Of a stretch of 44,070 bases of DNA, positions 1 to 7,546 are shown one piece after another. Below the pieces are notes generated by a model. It was not told where the DNA came from and did no database searches. It saw only the letters and a list, made by a program, of their open reading frames with translations. The position numbers and the translations under genes were made by a program. Positions within the stretch are counted from its first letter, which is position 1, and each line of letters starts with the position of its first letter. Source of the stretch: Cupriavidus necator (GTDB lineage Bacteria; Pseudomonadota; Gammaproteobacteria; Burkholderiales; Burkholderiaceae); assembly GCF_013141915.1 (NCBI RefSeq), contig NZ_SROX01000029.1:1-44070 (forward strand). Direction: 5' to 3'.

Positions 1-12
1 TGAGATAATGCT

Positions 13-40
13 GGCTCACCGGTCAAATCCACGGTGAGCC
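13..40. terminator. Stem-loop, possible terminator
   Basis: A perfect 9-bp stem (GGCTCACCG/CGGTGAGCC) with a 10-base loop is followed on the + strand by TTTATCT. It may terminate a gene left of the window. The U-tract is weak, so this is tentative. Confidence 0.4.
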
Positions 41-143
41 TTTATCTGCCCTGAACACAAAAACGCTGACAGGCCCGTCTGCAGCCAATCCTGTCCCGCC
101 TGATGTTGGCGTTACCTTGCAAACCGGGGCGCGTTCATTCCAT

Positions 144-186
144 CTTTTTGTCGCTCGGACAAAAAGTGACCCGCCCAGCAGGGCGG
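144..186. repeat. Double-hairpin intergenic repeat candidate
   Basis: Two adjacent perfect hairpins: CTTTTTGTC-gctcg-GACAAAAAG (144-166) and CCGCCC-agca-GGGCGG (171-186), followed by an AGGCGGTCC block. From memory, similar 'TTTTTGTC...GACAAAAAG' elements recur between genes in Xanthomonas, Burkholderia and Cupriavidus. Only one copy is visible here, so the repeat status is an inference. Confidence 0.4.
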
Positions 187-328
187 AACCAGGCGGTCCA
201 ACAGCCGACAGCATGTCACAAGCAACACCAAACCAAAAAACAAAACCCCGCCCAACCCTAACGAGCCAGCGGGGCATCACCGAAGCCAGAAGCACCCGCA
301 TCCAGCCTCGGAAACTCCAAAATCCCTC

Positions 329-1492
329 TTACAACCCAGCCGCAGCACGCAGCGCAGCCGCCTTGTCAGTAGCCTCCCACGAGAACTCCGGCTCTTCCCG
401 CCCGAAGTGCCCATAGGCAGCCGTCTTCTCATAGATCGGCCGCAGCAGGTCCAGCATCTGCACGATGCCCTTCGGCCGCAGGTCGAAATGCTCCTGCACC
501 AGCTCGGCGATCTTGGCGTCCGGAATCTTGCCGGTACCTTCGGTATAGACCGTCACGTTGATCGGGCGGGCCACGCCGATGGCATAGCTGACCTGCACCT
601 GGCATTGCCGCGCCAGCCCCGAGGCCACCACGTTCTTGGCCACATAGCGCGCGGCGTAGGCGGCCGAGCGGTCGACCTTGGACGGGTCCTTGCCCGAGAA
701 TGCGCCGCCGCCGTGCGGCGAGGCGCCGCCGTAGGTGTCGACGATGATCTTGCGCCCGGTCAGGCCGCAGTCGCCCTGCGGCCCGCCGATCACGAAGCGC
801 CCGGTCGGGTTCACCAGGTACTTGGTTTCCTTGAGCATCTCGGCCGGCAGCACCGGCTTGATGATCTCCTCGATCACGGCTTCGCGGATTTGGGCCTGCG
901 TGATGTCCGGCGCATGCTGGGTCGACAGCACCACGGTGTCGACGCTGTGCGGCTTGCCGTCGACATAGCGCACCGTGACCTGCGACTTGGCGTCCGGGCG
1001 CAGCCAGGGCAGGCGGCCGTCGCGGCGCAGCTGCGACTGGCGCTCGACCAGGCGGTGCGCATAGTAGATCGGGAACGGCATCAGTTCCGGGGTCTCGTCG
1101 CAGGCGTAGCCGAACATCAGGCCTTGGTCGCCGGCCCCCTGGTTCAGGTAGTCGTCCGAGGCGCGGTCCACGCCCTGGGCGATGTCGGGCGACTGCTTGT
1201 CATAGGCCACCAGCACGGCGCAGCCCTTGTAGTCGATGCCGTAATCGGTGTTGTCGTACCCGATGCGCTTGATGGTGTCGCGCGCGATCTGGATATAGTC
1301 GACGTTGGCGGTCGTGGTGATTTCCCCGGCCAGCACCACCAGACCGGTGTTGCAAAGCGTCTCAGCTGCCACACGCGCATACTTGTCCTGCGCCAGGATG
1401 GCGTCCAGGACGGCGTCGGAAATCTGGTCAGCGACCTTGTCGGGATGGCCTTCGGAGACGGATTCCGAAGTAAAAAGGAAGTCGTTTGCCAC
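329..1492 (-). CDS. metK: S-adenosylmethionine synthetase MetK
   Basis: MetK makes S-adenosylmethionine from ATP and methionine, releasing phosphate and pyrophosphate, in the cytoplasm. The 387-residue length is normal for the family. The N-terminus has the TSESVSEGHPDKVADQISD block (ATP/Mg site), the middle has GAGDQGLMFGYA, and the C-terminal half has GGAFSGKDPSKVDRSAAYAARY, all standard MetK signatures. The start is GTG at 1492, preceded by GGAG at about 1503-1506. It is transcribed divergently from the lipid A acyltransferase genes. The 5' leader (1546-1620) carries a SAM-II-like aptamer, which implies feedback control by its own product. The family assignment is certain; the riboswitch control is inferred from sequence. 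Confidence 0.98.
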   Translation of the reverse strand: MANDFLFTSESVSEGHPDKVADQISDAVLDAILAQDKYARVAAETLCNTGLVVLAGEITTTANVDYIQIARDTIKRIGYDNTDYGIDYKGCAVLVAYDKQSPDIAQGVDRASDDYLNQGAGDQGLMFGYACDETPELMPFPIYYAHRLVERQSQLRRDGRLPWLRPDAKSQVTVRYVDGKPHSVDTVVLSTQHAPDITQAQIREAVIEEIIKPVLPAEMLKETKYLVNPTGRFVIGGPQGDCGLTGRKIIVDTYGGASPHGGGAFSGKDPSKVDRSAAYAARYVAKNVVASGLARQCQVQVSYAIGVARPINVTVYTEGTGKIPDAKIAELVQEHFDLRPKGIVQMLDLLRPIYEKTAAYGHFGREEPEFSWEATDKAAALRAAAGL

Positions 1493-1545
1493 GAACTTAT
1501 TCTCCAGGTTGGCTATTGCGTGCCAGCCTTTTCGGTTCGTGGCGG

Positions 1546-1620
1546 CGACGCTTTAGCGGTATTTCAGGCAGCCCGGTTTGAGCCGCATCGCCCCGCAAGT
1601 TGTCAGTTAACTCGGCGATA
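1546..1620 (-). ncRNA. SAM-II-type riboswitch in the metK leader
   Basis: Read on the minus strand, the RNA begins right after a TATAAT box. ATCGCC (1614-1619) pairs with GGCGAT (1587-1592) as stem P1. The P1 loop holds CTTGCGG (1593-1599), which can pair with downstream CCGCTAAAG (1551-1559) leaving a UA bulge; GAC (1602-1604) can pair with GTC (1547-1549). This is the H-type pseudoknot layout of SAM-II, with the hallmark loop start GA-N-TT, CTTGC and GCTAAA. The same fold with different paired bases occurs before metX (19015-19105). The expression platform is not obvious; ribosome-site control is possible since GGAG lies about 40 bases downstream. Confidence 0.75.
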
Positions 1621-1626
1621 CACGCT

Positions 1627-1654
1627 ATTATACGCGCCTGCAGGCGTCGTTGCA
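1627..1654 (-). promoter_or_regulatory. metK promoter
   Basis: A consensus -10 box TATAAT lies at 1627-1632 on the minus strand. The -35 is weak (TGCAAC at 1649-1654, 16-base spacer). The predicted start, at about 1620, coincides with the first base of the riboswitch P1 stem. Confidence 0.7.
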
Positions 1655-1677
1655 GCGCGCCAGGGGTGCGGTACAAC
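1650..1677 (+). promoter_or_regulatory. Possible lpxL operon promoter
   Basis: TTGCAG (1650-1655), a 16-base spacer and TACAAC (1672-1677) form a plausible sigma-70 promoter for the acyltransferase genes. Its -35 overlaps the -35 region of the divergent metK promoter, so the two could compete for RNA polymerase. This would give a leader of about 110 bases before the ATG at 1797. Confidence 0.4.
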
Positions 1678-1796
1678 ACCTAGCCGGCATGCCGGGGCGC
1701 TGCGGGGAATACCGCCATCGGGACCCACGCCTGCCTGCCCGTCTGATCCCGGCACAGACCCGCGGCGGACTTGCCTGGACCTGTTTTCCTCGCCTG

Positions 1797-2702
1797 ATGA
1801 CTTTTTTATTCTGGCTGATCTCCCGTTTTCCGCTGCGGCTGCTGCAGGCCGCGGGCGGTGCGCTGGGCCTGCTGAGCGCACGGCTGCCAGGCCGCTATGG
1901 CCAGCGCCTGCGGGAGAATTTCCGGCTCGCGTTTCCTGGCGCCACCGAGGCGATGATCGACGAAGCCGCCCGCTCGGCCGGGCGCATGATCATCGAGATG
2001 CCCTACTTCTGGAGCCGCCGCAAGATCGGCGCGAAGCTTTACGGCTTTGACGACCACCTGTGGCCCGAGCTCGCAACGCTGCAGGCGCGCGGGAAGGGCA
2101 TCATCATCCTGACACCACACCTCGGCTGCTTTGAGGTGCTGCCGCAATCCCACGCGTTGCAGCGCCCGGTGACCGCGCTGTTCAAGCCGCCGCACCAACC
2201 GTGGCTGCGCGACTGGATCGAAAAGATGCGGACCCGCCCCAACATGCACATGGCGCCGGCCACGCCGCGCGGCGTGCGCATGCTGGTGAAGGCGCTCAAA
2301 CGCGGCCAGGCGGTTGGCATCCTGCCCGACCAGGTGCCCAGCGGCGGCGAAGGCAACTGGGCGCCGTTCTTCGGCAAGCCGGCTTATACGATGGCACTGG
2401 TGCACCGGCTGCAGCAACTGACCGGCGCGCCGGTGGTGGCGGTGTTTGCCGAGCGGCTGCCGCGCGGCGCCGGCTACCGCGGCCATTTGCGCGTGATCAA
2501 CGAGGGCGGCATGCTGCCAGAGGATCCGGCCGCTGCCGCCGCGGTCATCAACCAGACCATCGAGGCCCTGGTCAGCCTGTGCCCGACCCAGTACCTGTGG
2601 GGCTACAACCGCTACAAGCACCCCGCCGGTGCGGGCGCCCCTGGCATGCCGGGCAGCGTGGGCAGCGACACGGGGCCGGCCACCGACCGATCGATCTCAT
2701 GA
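1797..2702 (+). CDS. lpxL: Lipid A acyltransferase, LpxL/HtrB family (first copy)
   Basis: This inner-membrane enzyme family transfers a secondary acyl chain from acyl-ACP to the Kdo2-lipid A precursor. The 301-residue protein starts with a hydrophobic anchor (residues 1-25). The catalytic HX4E motif is H108-LGCF-E113 within TPHLGCFEV, and a GILPDQVPSGGEG block follows, typical of the LpxL/LpxM superfamily. The ATG at 1797 is chosen because it begins at the membrane anchor; further in-frame upstream ATG codons would add a 49-residue arginine-rich stretch without family character. Its TGA overlaps the next gene's ATG (ATGA, 2699-2702), so the two are probably co-translated. Which acyl chain or position each enzyme serves cannot be told from sequence. 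Confidence 0.92.
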   Translation: MTFLFWLISRFPLRLLQAAGGALGLLSARLPGRYGQRLRENFRLAFPGATEAMIDEAARSAGRMIIEMPYFWSRRKIGAKLYGFDDHLWPELATLQARGKGIIILTPHLGCFEVLPQSHALQRPVTALFKPPHQPWLRDWIEKMRTRPNMHMAPATPRGVRMLVKALKRGQAVGILPDQVPSGGEGNWAPFFGKPAYTMALVHRLQQLTGAPVVAVFAERLPRGAGYRGHLRVINEGGMLPEDPAAAAAVINQTIEALVSLCPTQYLWGYNRYKHPAGAGAPGMPGSVGSDTGPATDRSIS

Positions 2703-3592
2703 GCCGTGTGTTCACGTGGCTCGGTATCGGGCTGCTGACCGTGCTGGGCAAACTGCCCTATCCGTTCGTGGCGCGCTTCGGCGAAGCGCTGGGCAGCCTG
2801 CTGTATTGGGTCCCCAGCGAGCGGCGCCGGGTAGTGCAGGCCAACCTGCGCCTGTGCTTCCCGGACCGGACCGAGGCCGAGATCGACGCGCTGTCGCGCC
2901 AGAGCTTCCGCATCCTGTTCCGCAGCTTTGCCGAGCGCGGCATCTTCTGGACCGGCAGCGAGGCGCAGATGCGCCGCTGGGTGCAGATCGACGACCAGGC
3001 CGGCCTGGTGGCGCTGGATGGCACCCCGCATATCCTCGTTACGCTGCACCTGTCGGGCGTGGAAGCCGGCGCGATCCGGCTCACCATCCACCTGCGCGAG
3101 CATGTCGGCCGCTCCGGCGCATCGCTCTATACAAAGCAGAAGAACGCGCTGTTCGACGGCTTCCTGAAGCAGGCCCGCGGGCGCTTCGGCGCCAACATGA
3201 TCTCGCGCAACGACAGCGCGCGCGACATCCTGCGCTGCCTGAAGAAGGGCGAGGCGTTGCAGCTGATCGCCGACATGGACTTCGGCGAGCGCGATTCGGA
3301 GTTCGTGCCGTTCTTCGGCGTGCAGGCGCTGACCCTGACCTCGGTGTCGCGGCTGGCGCGCCTGACCGGCGCCAGGGTGGTGCCGATCTACACCGAGATG
3401 CTGCCCGACTACCAGGGCTACGTGCTGCGCGTGCTGCCGGCCTGGGAAGACTATCCGGGCGCAAGCGTGACCGACGACACGCGCCGCATGAACGCCTTTT
3501 TCGAGGACTGCATCCGGCCACGCGTGCCCGAGTACTATTGGGTGCACAAGCGCTTCAAGCATCGCCTGCCGGGCGAGCCCGAGATCTACTGA
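2699..3592 (+). CDS. lpxL: Lipid A acyltransferase, LpxL/HtrB family (second copy)
   Basis: A second member of the same family, 297 residues, in ATGA overlap with the preceding gene. It has an N-terminal membrane anchor (residues 5-25), the catalytic HX4E motif H117-LSGV-E122, and the DMDFGERDSEFVPFFG block that in this family often follows the acyl-acceptor region. It is clearly diverged from its neighbour, so the pair probably adds the two secondary acyl chains of hexa-acyl lipid A rather than being a recent duplication. The gene ends 40 bases before dapF. The family assignment is secure; the division of labour is inferred. Confidence 0.92.
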   Translation: MSRVFTWLGIGLLTVLGKLPYPFVARFGEALGSLLYWVPSERRRVVQANLRLCFPDRTEAEIDALSRQSFRILFRSFAERGIFWTGSEAQMRRWVQIDDQAGLVALDGTPHILVTLHLSGVEAGAIRLTIHLREHVGRSGASLYTKQKNALFDGFLKQARGRFGANMISRNDSARDILRCLKKGEALQLIADMDFGERDSEFVPFFGVQALTLTSVSRLARLTGARVVPIYTEMLPDYQGYVLRVLPAWEDYPGASVTDDTRRMNAFFEDCIRPRVPEYYWVHKRFKHRLPGEPEIY

Positions 3593-3619
3593 GCGCCGGC
3601 ACGTCCGGCGCCGCGCCGC

Positions 3620-3635
3620 TACAATCCCCACCATG
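3620..3635 (+). promoter_or_regulatory. dapF promoter, possibly leaderless
   Basis: A -10-like TACAAT (3620-3625) is followed by seven bases and then the dapF ATG at 3633. No Shine-Dalgarno precedes the ATG. Transcription would start at or next to the A of ATG, so the mRNA may be leaderless. The -35 is weak. Confidence 0.45.
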
Positions 3636-4499
3636 AAACTCCAGTTCACCAAGATGCATGGCGCCGGCAACGACTTTGTCGTGCTCGACGGCATCCACCA
3701 GCAGATCGACCTGACCCCGGCGCAGTGGCGCGCGCTGGCCAGCCGGCATTTCGGCGTGGGCGCGGACCAGATCCTGATCGTCGAGAAGCCGACGCGTCCG
3801 GACGTCGATTTCCGCTACCGCATCATCAATGCCGACGGCAGCGAGGTCGAGCACTGCGGCAACGGCGCGCGCTGCTTCGTGCGCTTTGTCACCGACCAGG
3901 GCATGACCGACAAGCGTTCGGTTCGCGTGGAAGTGATGAACGGCGTGATCACGCTGACGCTGCAGGACGATGGCCAGGTCACGGTGGACATGGGTGCGCC
4001 CGAGCTGGAACCGGCGCGCGTGCCGTTCCGCGCCGACGCCCTGCCCACACATGCCGAAGGCGTCGACACGCTATACGGCCTCGAGGTCAACGGCCGCACC
4101 GAATGGATCTCGGCGGTGTCGATGGGCAACCCGCATGCGGTGCAGGTGGTGGATGACGTGGAAAACTTTCCCGTGCTGCAGGATGGGCCGGTGATCGAGC
4201 ACCACCCCGCCTTCCCCAACCGCGTCAACGCCGGCTTCATGCAGGTCGAAGACCGCCACGCCATCCGCCTGCGCGTCTACGAGCGCGGCGCCGGAGAAAC
4301 CCTGGCCTGCGGCACCGGCGCCTGCGCGGCGGTGGTGGCCGGCATCCTGCGCGGCCTGCTGGATTCGCCGGTGCGGGTCCACACCCATGGCGGCGAGCTG
4401 ACCATCGCGTGGGACGGCGGCGCCGAACCGGTGCGCATGACCGGCCCGGCCACCACCGTGTTCGAAGGCAGCATTGACCTGGCGGCCCTGCCGGCCTGA
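3633..4499 (+). CDS. dapF: Diaminopimelate epimerase DapF
   Basis: DapF interconverts LL- and meso-diaminopimelate for lysine and peptidoglycan synthesis, without cofactor. At 288 residues it has family length. Both active-site cysteines are visible: C75 in EHCGNGARC and C226 in LACGTGACAA; the N-terminal KMHGAGNDF signature is intact. The ATG at 3633 has no ribosome-binding site but sits seven bases after a TACAAT box. It follows the acyltransferase pair, so genes for both envelope layers (lipid A and murein) sit together. It is followed by a PPK2 gene after a 99-base gap that contains no clear terminator. Confidence 0.98.
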   Translation: MKLQFTKMHGAGNDFVVLDGIHQQIDLTPAQWRALASRHFGVGADQILIVEKPTRPDVDFRYRIINADGSEVEHCGNGARCFVRFVTDQGMTDKRSVRVEVMNGVITLTLQDDGQVTVDMGAPELEPARVPFRADALPTHAEGVDTLYGLEVNGRTEWISAVSMGNPHAVQVVDDVENFPVLQDGPVIEHHPAFPNRVNAGFMQVEDRHAIRLRVYERGAGETLACGTGACAAVVAGILRGLLDSPVRVHTHGGELTIAWDGGAEPVRMTGPATTVFEGSIDLAALPA

Positions 4500-4598
4500 C
4501 CATAGGGGCTGCGCGCCCCGTTCTCCACTGCTGCCTTGCCGGGCAGTGCCGTGGCGCCCGATTCCCTGATCCCGCAGATCTTCGCGAATGGAGCGCCC

Positions 4599-5408
4599 AT
4601 GCCACTGGACGATTTCCGCATCACCTCGGGCAAGCGATTCCGCCTGGCCGACTTTGACCCCGCCAGCAAGCCGCTGTCGTGTGGCAACAAGGAAGAAGAC
4701 CTGGCCCGCATCATCGAGCTGAGCAACGCGCTCGACGCGCAGCAGGACATCTTCTATGCCGAGCACCGCCGCAAGCTGCTGGTGGTGCTGCAGGGCATGG
4801 ATACCAGCGGCAAGGACGGTACCGTGCGCGGCGTGTTCCGCAGCTTCGATCCGCTCGGCATCCGCGTAGTCGGCTTCAAGGCCCCTTCGCCCGAGGAACT
4901 GGCGCGCGACTACCTGTGGCGCATCCACCTGCAGGTGCCGAAGGCAGGTGAGATCGTGGTGTTCAACCGCAGCCACTACGAAGACGTGTTGATCACGCGC
5001 GTGCACGACTGGATCGATGCCGCCGAATGCGAGCGGCGCTTGCGCCAGATCCGCGAATTCGAGTCGATGCTGACCGAGACCGGCACCACCATCATCAAGT
5101 GCTTCCTGCATATTTCCCGCGACGAGCAAAAATCGCGGCTCGAGGCGCGCCTGGCAGACCCGGAAAAGCACTGGAAATTCGACACCACCGACCTCGCCGA
5201 GCGCAAGCACTGGAAGGCCTACATGGATGCCTACGAGGCGGCCATCATGGCCACCAGCACGCCCGAATGTCCCTGGTATGTGGTGCCGGCCGACTCCAAG
5301 ACGCACCGCAACCTGATGGTGGCCGAGATCATGACCAAGGTCTTCGCGGACTTGAAGCCGGCCTATCCGCCGGCGCGGCCCGAACTGGCGAAGATCAAGG
5401 TCGACTGA
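4599..5408 (+). CDS. Polyphosphate kinase 2 family protein
   Basis: PPK2 enzymes phosphorylate nucleoside mono- or diphosphates with polyphosphate. The 269-residue protein has the Walker A-like LQGMDTSGKDGT (about residues 64-75), the lid and base motif FNRSHYEDVL, the HISRDEQKSRL segment and the WKF followed by DLAERKHW. This short single-domain form with those motifs resembles the class III group, known to act on both AMP and ADP; the class call is inferred. The ATG at 4599 is preferred over one at 4536 because GGAG lies 7 bases upstream and the protein then starts at the family boundary (PLDDFRI). It is convergent with the patatin gene at 5427. Confidence 0.93.
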   Translation: MPLDDFRITSGKRFRLADFDPASKPLSCGNKEEDLARIIELSNALDAQQDIFYAEHRRKLLVVLQGMDTSGKDGTVRGVFRSFDPLGIRVVGFKAPSPEELARDYLWRIHLQVPKAGEIVVFNRSHYEDVLITRVHDWIDAAECERRLRQIREFESMLTETGTTIIKCFLHISRDEQKSRLEARLADPEKHWKFDTTDLAERKHWKAYMDAYEAAIMATSTPECPWYVVPADSKTHRNLMVAEIMTKVFADLKPAYPPARPELAKIKVD

Positions 5409-5426
5409 GTCGCCCGGGGCATCCGC

Positions 5427-6734
5427 TCAGCCGCCGTTGCCGCGATGCACGTCGTGCGTGACGAATGGCTGCTCGCGGCTGGGCATGGCCAGCCATTGCG
5501 GATGGCGCAGGGTCTGGCGGATATCTTCCAGCCCGCTGGTCCAGTGCTCATGCATGGTCAGCGGGCCGAACTGGTAGTCCTTGGCCAGGTTCTCGAATGA
5601 CTTGTCGCGGTAGATCAGCTGGATCACGTTGCGGCGCGCATCGCACGACTGCTCGGCGGCGCGGCGGTACCAGTCGTTGTCGCGCTTTGACGGCGGCACC
5701 AACGCCATTACCTCGTTGAGCATGCGGCGCAGGTTCTGCTGCTCGCGCATATAGTCGGTGATGGCCCGGGTGCGGCTGGAATACTGGATGTCCTTCTGGC
5801 GCTCGGCCACGTCGATCAGGTCGTGCGGCAGCTTGCCGCGCGCGCTCCACAGGTCGACCTGGAAGATCAGCGCGTCGCGCCGCGGTTGCGCGGTCAGCAC
5901 CTCGGCCAGCGGCGTGTTCGACACCAGCCCGCCGTCCCAGTAGTACTCGCCATCGATCTCCACCGCCGGAAACCCCGGCGGCAGCGCGCCCGAGGCCATG
6001 AAATGCTCGGGGCAGAGCTTGTCGCGGGTATTGTCGAAGTAGGCGAAATTGCCGGTGCGCACATTGACCGCGCCCACCGAGACCCGCATCAGGTCGGGGC
6101 GATGGTTGATCAGGTCGAAGTCGGCGAAGCGCTCCAGCGTGGCCTTCAGCGGCGTGGTGTCGTAGAAGCTGGCATGGGTCGGATCCGAGTAGCGCGACAT
6201 CAGCGCCGCCCAGCTGCGCGGCTGGAAGAAGCCGCGCTGGCCCTCCAGCATGGCGCGCGCCGCATGCAGGCCGTCGAACCAGATCCGCATCGGCTCGGGC
6301 CAGCTTGCGGCTTCGTCGGCGAACCAGGTGTACGACAGGCTGGGCAGCCACGGCTGGGCGCAGATATATTCCCAGAAGGCCCGCAGCTGCTCCACCCGGC
6401 GCTGCGGCGGATTGCCGGCGATGATGGCCGCGTTCAGCGCGCCGATGGAAATGCCAGCGACCCAGTTGGGGGAGATGCCGCCGTCAGCCAGGCCCTGGTA
6501 CACGCCGGCCTGGTAGGCGCCAAGCGCGCCCCCGCCCTGCAACACCAGCGCGCGCACGGCATAGGCTTCATGCGCGGGCCGGTCGGGGGCCTTGGCGGCC
6601 TGGCGCACCGGCTTGCGCGGCCGCACCTGCGCGCCACGCTCGGCGAGCGACTCGCCGTTGCCGGCTGACTGCGCCGCCGAGGCTGGCGTTTCCGCCTGCC
6701 GCACTGTCCGTTCCTGTCGTTCCTTTGCCGCCAC
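5427..6734 (-). CDS. Patatin-like phospholipase
   Basis: A patatin-fold serine hydrolase, probably a lipid acyl hydrolase. The Ser-Asp dyad is visible: oxyanion motif GGGALGAYQAG (residues 67-77), nucleophile S96 in GISIGALN, and D267 in YYWDGGL. The C-terminal part (about 290-430) matches the extension found in bacterial patatins of the DUF3734 type. The first 55 residues are charged and low-complexity, with no signal peptide, so the enzyme is probably cytoplasmic. It starts at GTG (6734) with a strong GGAGGGAG site 8 bases upstream. The substrate is unknown; membrane phospholipid or storage-granule lipid turnover are both possible. Confidence 0.9.
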   Translation of the reverse strand: MAAKERQERTVRQAETPASAAQSAGNGESLAERGAQVRPRKPVRQAAKAPDRPAHEAYAVRALVLQGGGALGAYQAGVYQGLADGGISPNWVAGISIGALNAAIIAGNPPQRRVEQLRAFWEYICAQPWLPSLSYTWFADEAASWPEPMRIWFDGLHAARAMLEGQRGFFQPRSWAALMSRYSDPTHASFYDTTPLKATLERFADFDLINHRPDLMRVSVGAVNVRTGNFAYFDNTRDKLCPEHFMASGALPPGFPAVEIDGEYYWDGGLVSNTPLAEVLTAQPRRDALIFQVDLWSARGKLPHDLIDVAERQKDIQYSSRTRAITDYMREQQNLRRMLNEVMALVPPSKRDNDWYRRAAEQSCDARRNVIQLIYRDKSFENLAKDYQFGPLTMHEHWTSGLEDIRQTLRHPQWLAMPSREQPFVTHDVHRGNGG

Positions 6735-6811
6735 GCCGCGCTCCCTCCGGTCTGAAAATCAGCCGCCCATGGCCGGGCGCTGGTTGACACCGCCCGCCGT
6801 CATTGGCGGTT

Positions 6812-7516
6812 TCAAACGCCGTAGCGCTGCCGGTAGGCCGCCACGGCCTCGCGCGAGGCGCCCAGCGCCGGATCCTGCGAGGCATCGAGATAGGCCAGCA
6901 GGTCCTTCAGGCTGGCGATGGCAATCACCGGGATGCCGAATTCGCGCTGGACGTCCTGCACGGCCGAATGCGTGCCGACCTGCTCGGCGGTGCCGCTCTT
7001 TTCCATGCGGTCCAGCGCGATCAGCACCGCGGCCGGCTCGGCGCCGGCGGCGCGGATCAGGTTTACCGATTCGCGTACCGAGGTGCCGGCCGAGATCACG
7101 TCGTCGACGATCACCACCTTGCCCTGCAGTTTCGCCCCGACCAGCGTGCCGCCTTCGCCGTGGTCCTTGGCCTCCTTGCGGTTGTACGCGAAGCCGACGT
7201 CACGCCCCATGCCCGCCAGCGCGACCGCGGTGGCCGAGGCCAACGTGATGCCCTTGTACGCCGGCCCGAACAGCACGTCGAACTGGACGCCCGAGGCCAG
7301 CAGGGTTTTCGCATAGAATTGCGCCACCTGGCCCAGCATCCCGCCCTGGTTGAACAGGCCGGCATTGAAGAAGTAAGGCGATTTGCGGCCGGCCTTGGTG
7401 ACGAACTCGCCGAACGACAGCACGCCCGCGTCGAGCGCAAAACGGATAAAGGTCTGGCTGAGATCATCACCCGCGGTACCCGCGCTACCGGCGGGCGCAT
7501 TCTGCTGCGTCATCAT
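6812..7516 (-). CDS. pyrE: Orotate phosphoribosyltransferase PyrE
   Basis: PyrE joins orotate to PRPP to make OMP in pyrimidine synthesis. The 234-residue protein has the PRPP-binding loop KVVIVDDVISAGTSVRE and the catalytic-loop segment NRKEAKDHGEGG, both diagnostic. Two ATG codons in a row (7516 and 7513) follow AGAGAGAA, and either could be used. Its start is only 27 bases from the start of xth on the other strand, so the promoters of both genes must overlap or reach into the opposite coding sequence. The N-terminus carries an extra stretch of about 15 Ala/Gly-rich residues compared with minimal PyrE. Confidence 0.97.
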   Translation of the reverse strand: MMTQQNAPAGSAGTAGDDLSQTFIRFALDAGVLSFGEFVTKAGRKSPYFFNAGLFNQGGMLGQVAQFYAKTLLASGVQFDVLFGPAYKGITLASATAVALAGMGRDVGFAYNRKEAKDHGEGGTLVGAKLQGKVVIVDDVISAGTSVRESVNLIRAAGAEPAAVLIALDRMEKSGTAEQVGTHSAVQDVQREFGIPVIAIASLKDLLAYLDASQDPALGASREAVAAYRQRYGV

Positions 7517-7529
7517 TTCTCTCTGAATT

Positions 7530-7546
7530 CAAAATTTCCCCGAATG
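7530..7546 (+). promoter_or_regulatory. xth promoter, possibly leaderless
   Basis: CAAAAT (7530-7535), a 4/6 match to the -10 box, lies eight bases before the ATG of xth at 7544. There is no Shine-Dalgarno between them (TTCCCCGA). This fits a leaderless transcript, as for dapF, regB and zur in this window. Confidence 0.35.

Larger units (their letters stand above)
1..328. other. Intergenic region with hairpins, no gene seen
   Basis: No credible gene lies here; short open frames on both strands have no ribosome-binding site or recognisable product. Three perfect inverted repeats are visible: 13-21 with 32-40 (GGCTCACCG arms), 144-152 with 158-166 (CTTTTTGTC arms) and 171-176 with 181-186 (CCGCCC arms). 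The last two are adjacent and look like one mobile-type intergenic element. An A-rich stretch follows at about 229-245. The region lies downstream of metK, so one of the hairpins may end transcription, but none is a textbook terminator for the minus strand. Confidence 0.6.

Noticed and set aside
407..2050. A 547-codon open frame on the plus strand
   Set aside because: It is antisense to metK, whose motifs are unambiguous, and has no ribosome site or recognisable domain.
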